Positions 61,170 through 64,000 of a DNA stretch of 64,000 bases are shown in pieces. Origin of the DNA: Nitrosopumilus oxyclinae (GTDB taxonomy: Archaea; Thermoproteota; Nitrososphaeria; Nitrososphaerales; Nitrosopumilaceae); the NCBI RefSeq assembly GCF_013407165.1, contig NZ_CP026994.1:682001-746000 (forward strand). The letters are read 5' to 3'. Made by a program: the position numbers and the translations under genes. Position 1 is the first letter of the stretch; each line of letters starts with the position of its first letter. The notes under the pieces are model-generated. The model searched no databases and was not told the DNA's origin. It was given only the letters and a program-made list of their open reading frames with translations.

Positions 61170-61301
61170 TTATTTTTTAGAAGTCTTTTTCTTCCTTTCC
61201 ATGATTTCTTTATTCCTTTCAATATCTGAATGAACTTCCACATGGTTGTATAGCTCTTCTTTTGAATCAAACAATTGCTCGCAATAGTAGCACTGATGCA
61301 T
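61170..61301 (-). CDS. C2H2 zinc-finger microprotein (43 aa)
   Basis: The frame reads MHQCYYCEQLFDSKEELYNH, then VEVHSDIERNKEIMERKKKT. It is a single classical C2H2 finger (C-x2-C-x12-H-x3-H) with a basic tail. GGGGG and a TTTAAC-like box about 30 nt upstream support expression. Confidence 0.7.
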   Translation of the reverse strand: MHQCYYCEQLFDSKEELYNHVEVHSDIERNKEIMERKKKTSKK

Positions 61302-61453
61302 TGCATTATTCCCCCTTTCTAAGTTAAATTGGTTTCTTGAAAAATATAAAAATTACTCCTAATAATTCGGCAAAAAACTATTTTTTGATATAATATGGAT
61401 GATAATCTACTTGTATCATAATTCATTTTTATATCCATTTTTGTACTAAATCT

Positions 61454-61479
61454 CAAAAATATCCTTGATGATATTTTTG
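61454..61479. terminator. 10-bp hairpin downstream of GIY-YIG-like gene
   Basis: CAAAAATATC-CTTGAT-GATATTTTTG is perfect. It lies about 70 nt past the stop of the leftward gene at 61548. Confidence 0.35.
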
Positions 61480-61547
61480 TTTAAAATGACTAAAAATGAT
61501 TTTTTGTATTGATCATATTCAATTTTAGTAAAACACAATGAAATGGT

Positions 61548-61865
61548 CTAATGTGTTTCTACTTTGATTTCTGCATTACACACCGGAATATTCCCAGTCT
61601 CATTTTTAAAATCTTCAATTAATTGCAGTTGCATCTCTTTTGGATTTTCTGAAAATACTCTCTGATAGAATGATGTTTTTTGTTTGCATTCATCTCCTTC
61701 AAATTCTGTATCGACATATTTTGCAAATTCTGCTTCCAGGCTATCTGTTTCTCCAATGAATATTACATCCCGTTTTCTATTATACAAAACGTATACTCCT
61801 GGGTTTGCTTTTACATATTGGGAGCTATCTGTCCACACTCTCATTTTATCCTCTAATAATTCCAT
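61548..61865 (-). CDS. GIY-YIG-like domain protein
   Basis: The 105-aa protein has NPGVYVLYNRKRDVIFIGET and then DSLEAEFAKYVDTEFEGDEC. This fits the GIY...YIG core with G-x-T (GVYVLY, IFIGET), as in small GIY-YIG nucleases. The usual catalytic Arg after the YIG region is not evident (SLEAEFAKY), so nuclease activity is uncertain. A Lys/Glu-rich C-terminus follows. Confidence 0.6.
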   Translation of the reverse strand: MELLEDKMRVWTDSSQYVKANPGVYVLYNRKRDVIFIGETDSLEAEFAKYVDTEFEGDECKQKTSFYQRVFSENPKEMQLQLIEDFKNETGNIPVCNAEIKVETH

Positions 61866-61933
61866 GATTTATCATAGTGGCACTAGATATTAAACTAGAT
61901 TACACATTCATTATTCTCCAATAACCCTTATGC

Positions 61934-61941
61934 TTTTAATA
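61934..61941 (+). promoter_or_regulatory. TATA box of the XPD-like helicase gene
   Basis: TTTTAATA begins 30 nt before CTG 61964, the spacing seen before many start codons in this window. It supports initiation at CTG. Confidence 0.45.
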
Positions 61942-61963
61942 CTGAGTAAAAAAAGATGTAATC

Positions 61964-63643
61964 CTGTCATTATTAGAAAAATTTCCAGATCATTTTACTC
62001 CTAGAGAAATTCAAAAAGAGATCATTTCTCAAATTGATGAGAAATTAAAATCAGGCTTCAAGAAAATAATTCTATGTGCACCTACAGGTGTTGGAAAATC
62101 TCTTGTGGGTGCAACAATTTCAAATTATTTTGATAGTTCATTTACAGTAACTGCATCAAAACATCTTCAGGATCAATACATCAAAGATATTCCATTTCTA
62201 AAGCCAGTAAAAGGCAAGCAAAATTTTCCGTGTCTCAAACTTATGGAATCAGAAAAAGTTGACAATGATAGAAGGGCAATGAGATGGGGTTTGACCTGTG
62301 ACAAAGGTGAATGTCAGGAAAGAGTCTCAAAAAACGGCAAAGAAGTTTTTGAGGTCTGCAAATTCAAGCCTACTATTAAACAGGTTGAAGATAACACTAC
62401 AGATGCAAAACCATGTCATTATTACATGCAAAAATATGATGCACTTGTTTCTAATCATTCTTTGTGGAATTATCACGCATTTTTTACAATAATGAAATTT
62501 AACAAAAAACTCTTTGAAGATTATCTTGATAGGAAAGTAACCGTTTTTGATGAGGCACATAAAATTGAAGACCAAATTATTCAGTTTGTAGGTTTTGATA
62601 TTTTTGCAGGGCAAGTTGATGAATGCAATCTAAATTCAGAAAAATATGATTTTACAGATTTGGATTCAATGATTCAACTAACTGATGATATGGCATTTTC
62701 TTATGCTAAAAAAATTAAAGATATCAAAGAAAGTGCTGCTTTTCAAAATGATCCTGACTATGAATTACTTACGGGATTGGAACGAAGACATGACAGGTCT
62801 GCACAAGCTAAAATTGACATCATGACTGACAAGGATAATTTTGTTGTAAATGATCCTGTCAAAGATTTTAATGGAAATTTTAGAACTATCTCTGTAAAGC
62901 CAATTGATGTTTCAAAGTTTGCAAATTCCTTTTTTGAAACAGAATATCAGTTGTTCATGTCTGCAACAATTGACAAAAATAGTTTCTGTGAAAACATGGG
63001 ATTGGTAAAAGATGATGTTGCGTTTGTTGATACTCCAAAATCTCCATTCCCAATTGAACATAGAACTATAGATCTTCTAAACATTAAGAGGTTAAGCTAT
63101 GGTTCTACTGAAGAAGATGAACTTGAAGTAATCAAAACAATTGATAGGATAATGGATGAGCATTCAAACGAGCGTGGGCTTATTCTTACATCCTCTATTC
63201 CTAGATGTCAAAAAATCATACGTCATCTTTCTCCAAAAAATGCTCAAAGAATTAGGCTCTGTCATAGTAAAAATAAAGATGGCAAAACTCAGGATGAGGT
63301 AATTTCTGAACATGCAACTGATCCTACTGGAGTTTTATTGTCTTCCTCATTATGGGAAGGAGTTGATTTGAAAGATGATTTGTCTAGGTTTCAAATAATT
63401 GCCAAAGTTCCATATCCAAATTATACCGAAAAGAGAACAAGAGCCAAAATGAACAAATTTCCATCATGGTACACATCGCAAACATTAACAAAAATTCTAC
63501 AAGGTTTTGGTCGTTCAATTAGAAGTGATGATGACTGGGCAAAAACATATGTCTTGGATACTGCTGTGAATAATGTATTTTTCAAAGGTCAACCAATGAT
63601 TCCAAGGGCATACTATGATGTTTTAGGAATGGATGATGTTTAA
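61964..63643 (+). CDS. XPD/DinG-type SF2 helicase, probable CTG start
   Basis: From CTG 61964 the 559-aa protein reads MSLLEKFPDHFTPREIQKEI. It has Walker A CAPTGVGKS (~39-46), four Fe-S-type cysteines (FPCL, TCDKGEC, VCKF, PCHYY), FDEAHK (~196), MSATID, SSLWEGVDLKDDLSRFQIIA and QGFGRSIRSDDDW. It should unwind DNA 5'-3' in repair. The first standard start (GTG 62105) lies after Walker A and would destroy it. No ATG, GTG or TTG is in frame between the upstream stop (61943) and there. Confidence 0.85.
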   Translation: MSLLEKFPDHFTPREIQKEIISQIDEKLKSGFKKIILCAPTGVGKSLVGATISNYFDSSFTVTASKHLQDQYIKDIPFLKPVKGKQNFPCLKLMESEKVDNDRRAMRWGLTCDKGECQERVSKNGKEVFEVCKFKPTIKQVEDNTTDAKPCHYYMQKYDALVSNHSLWNYHAFFTIMKFNKKLFEDYLDRKVTVFDEAHKIEDQIIQFVGFDIFAGQVDECNLNSEKYDFTDLDSMIQLTDDMAFSYAKKIKDIKESAAFQNDPDYELLTGLERRHDRSAQAKIDIMTDKDNFVVNDPVKDFNGNFRTISVKPIDVSKFANSFFETEYQLFMSATIDKNSFCENMGLVKDDVAFVDTPKSPFPIEHRTIDLLNIKRLSYGSTEEDELEVIKTIDRIMDEHSNERGLILTSSIPRCQKIIRHLSPKNAQRIRLCHSKNKDGKTQDEVISEHATDPTGVLLSSSLWEGVDLKDDLSRFQIIAKVPYPNYTEKRTRAKMNKFPSWYTSQTLTKILQGFGRSIRSDDDWAKTYVLDTAVNNVFFKGQPMIPRAYYDVLGMDDV

Positions 63644-63656
63644 TTTTTTAATTTGA

Positions 63657-63854
63657 TTATTTTCTTTCTGCACATGCACATTTTACATAAACCATTTTGA
63701 ATTCCCCATCTGATTTTATGTTATGTGACATTGGTTTTCTACATTGCTGGCATTCTGTAAATCCAAAATATTCATCAACTTTTATCATTTTATAATCCCA
63801 TGATTTTTTTTCCTCATTCCAAAATACAGAGTTTAATTCAGATGGTCCTTCCAT
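63657..63854 (-). CDS. small zinc-ribbon protein
   Basis: The 65-aa protein has FGFTECQQCRKPMSHNIKSD and ends MVYVKCACAERK, giving CxxC and CxC groups for one zinc. The N-terminus (SELNSVFWNEEKKSWDYKMI) is hydrophilic. It converges on the helicase gene. Confidence 0.6.
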   Translation of the reverse strand: MEGPSELNSVFWNEEKKSWDYKMIKVDEYFGFTECQQCRKPMSHNIKSDGEFKMVYVKCACAERK

Positions 63855-63889
63855 GAGTAATATTGGAAATTGTTTTATTAATTAATTTT

Positions 63890-64000
63890 CTATTTGTTTA
63901 GATTTTTAAAATCTAGACACTTTGTATCAAATTCATTGAGATATTTTTTAGCATTAATGTTTCCATCCATTATGTAAATTTCACATGTTTCTGAATCAAT
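63890..64000 (-). CDS. partial reading frame, start beyond window
   Basis: The frame reads IDSETCEIYIMDGNINAKKY, then LNEFDTKCLDFKNLNK and a stop. It is open to the window edge, so the N-terminus is missing. No family is recognised. Confidence 0.4.
   Translation of the reverse strand: MDSETCEIYIMDGNINAKKYLNEFDTKCLDFKNLNK

Noticed and set aside
62105-63643. Helicase start at GTG 62105
   Set aside because: It would remove the Walker A motif, which is encoded in frame just upstream.

Overview
The window looks like chromosome from a marine ammonia-oxidising archaeon (Nitrososphaerota/Thaumarchaeota, Nitrosopumilus-like). This is an inference from gene content. The DNA is AT-rich, and it carries archaeal S25e, S26e, RpoK/Rpb6, Alba, deoxyhypusine synthase, an archaeal-type ThrRS, TrmB regulators, a TackOD1-like protein, a plastocyanin-like copper protein and archaeal class III-signal pilins. 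Many genes have a TATA-like box starting about 28-33 nt before the start codon, which fits leaderless mRNAs. I used that spacing to choose several starts. No intact tRNA, rRNA, CRISPR array or insertion sequence was found.

Layout. 1-6.6 kb: a DUF2203 protein, two TrmB-type regulators, a DMT exporter, an RHH protein, a HEAT-repeat protein and a membrane protein. 6.8-19 kb: a pilus/cell-surface locus. A leftward operon encodes a secretion ATPase and two GspF-like membrane proteins. A rightward set encodes a TackOD1-like Zn protein, four class III-signal pilin-like proteins, a 905-aa anchored surface protein and a secreted (Asp-Lys-His)n/poly-Asp protein. Three of these transcription units share a GTTCA-TTGAAC element at fixed distance from the promoter. 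19-39 kb: housekeeping genes (UbiA prenyltransferase, aldo/keto reductase, asparagine-synthetase-like enzyme, Alba, RpoK, S25e, deoxyhypusine synthase, DAACS symporter, ThrRS, agmatinase family, CDP-alcohol phosphatidyltransferase, S26e, PfkB kinase, NAD kinase with a wHTH tail, matrixin, CTP synthase, cupredoxin). 39-45 kb: a tight leftward trpEGDCBA operon with no trpF. 45-64 kb: a looser accessory-like region with an MrfA/YprA-like helicase, an XPD/DinG-like helicase, a PD-(D/E)XK nuclease, a GIY-YIG-like protein, a rhodanese, a second matrixin, a DUF922-like protein with a broken HExxH motif, and many very small Cys/His-rich proteins. It also holds a 13-bp tandem repeat and several intergenic structured elements.

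The least explained parts are the shared promoter palindrome of the pilus locus, the structured non-coding segments at 56.6, 59.7 and 60.0 kb, a probable CTG start on the XPD-like helicase, and the set of small Cys/His-rich genes, most of them under 60 codons. All product names come from reading motifs by eye; no database search was run.
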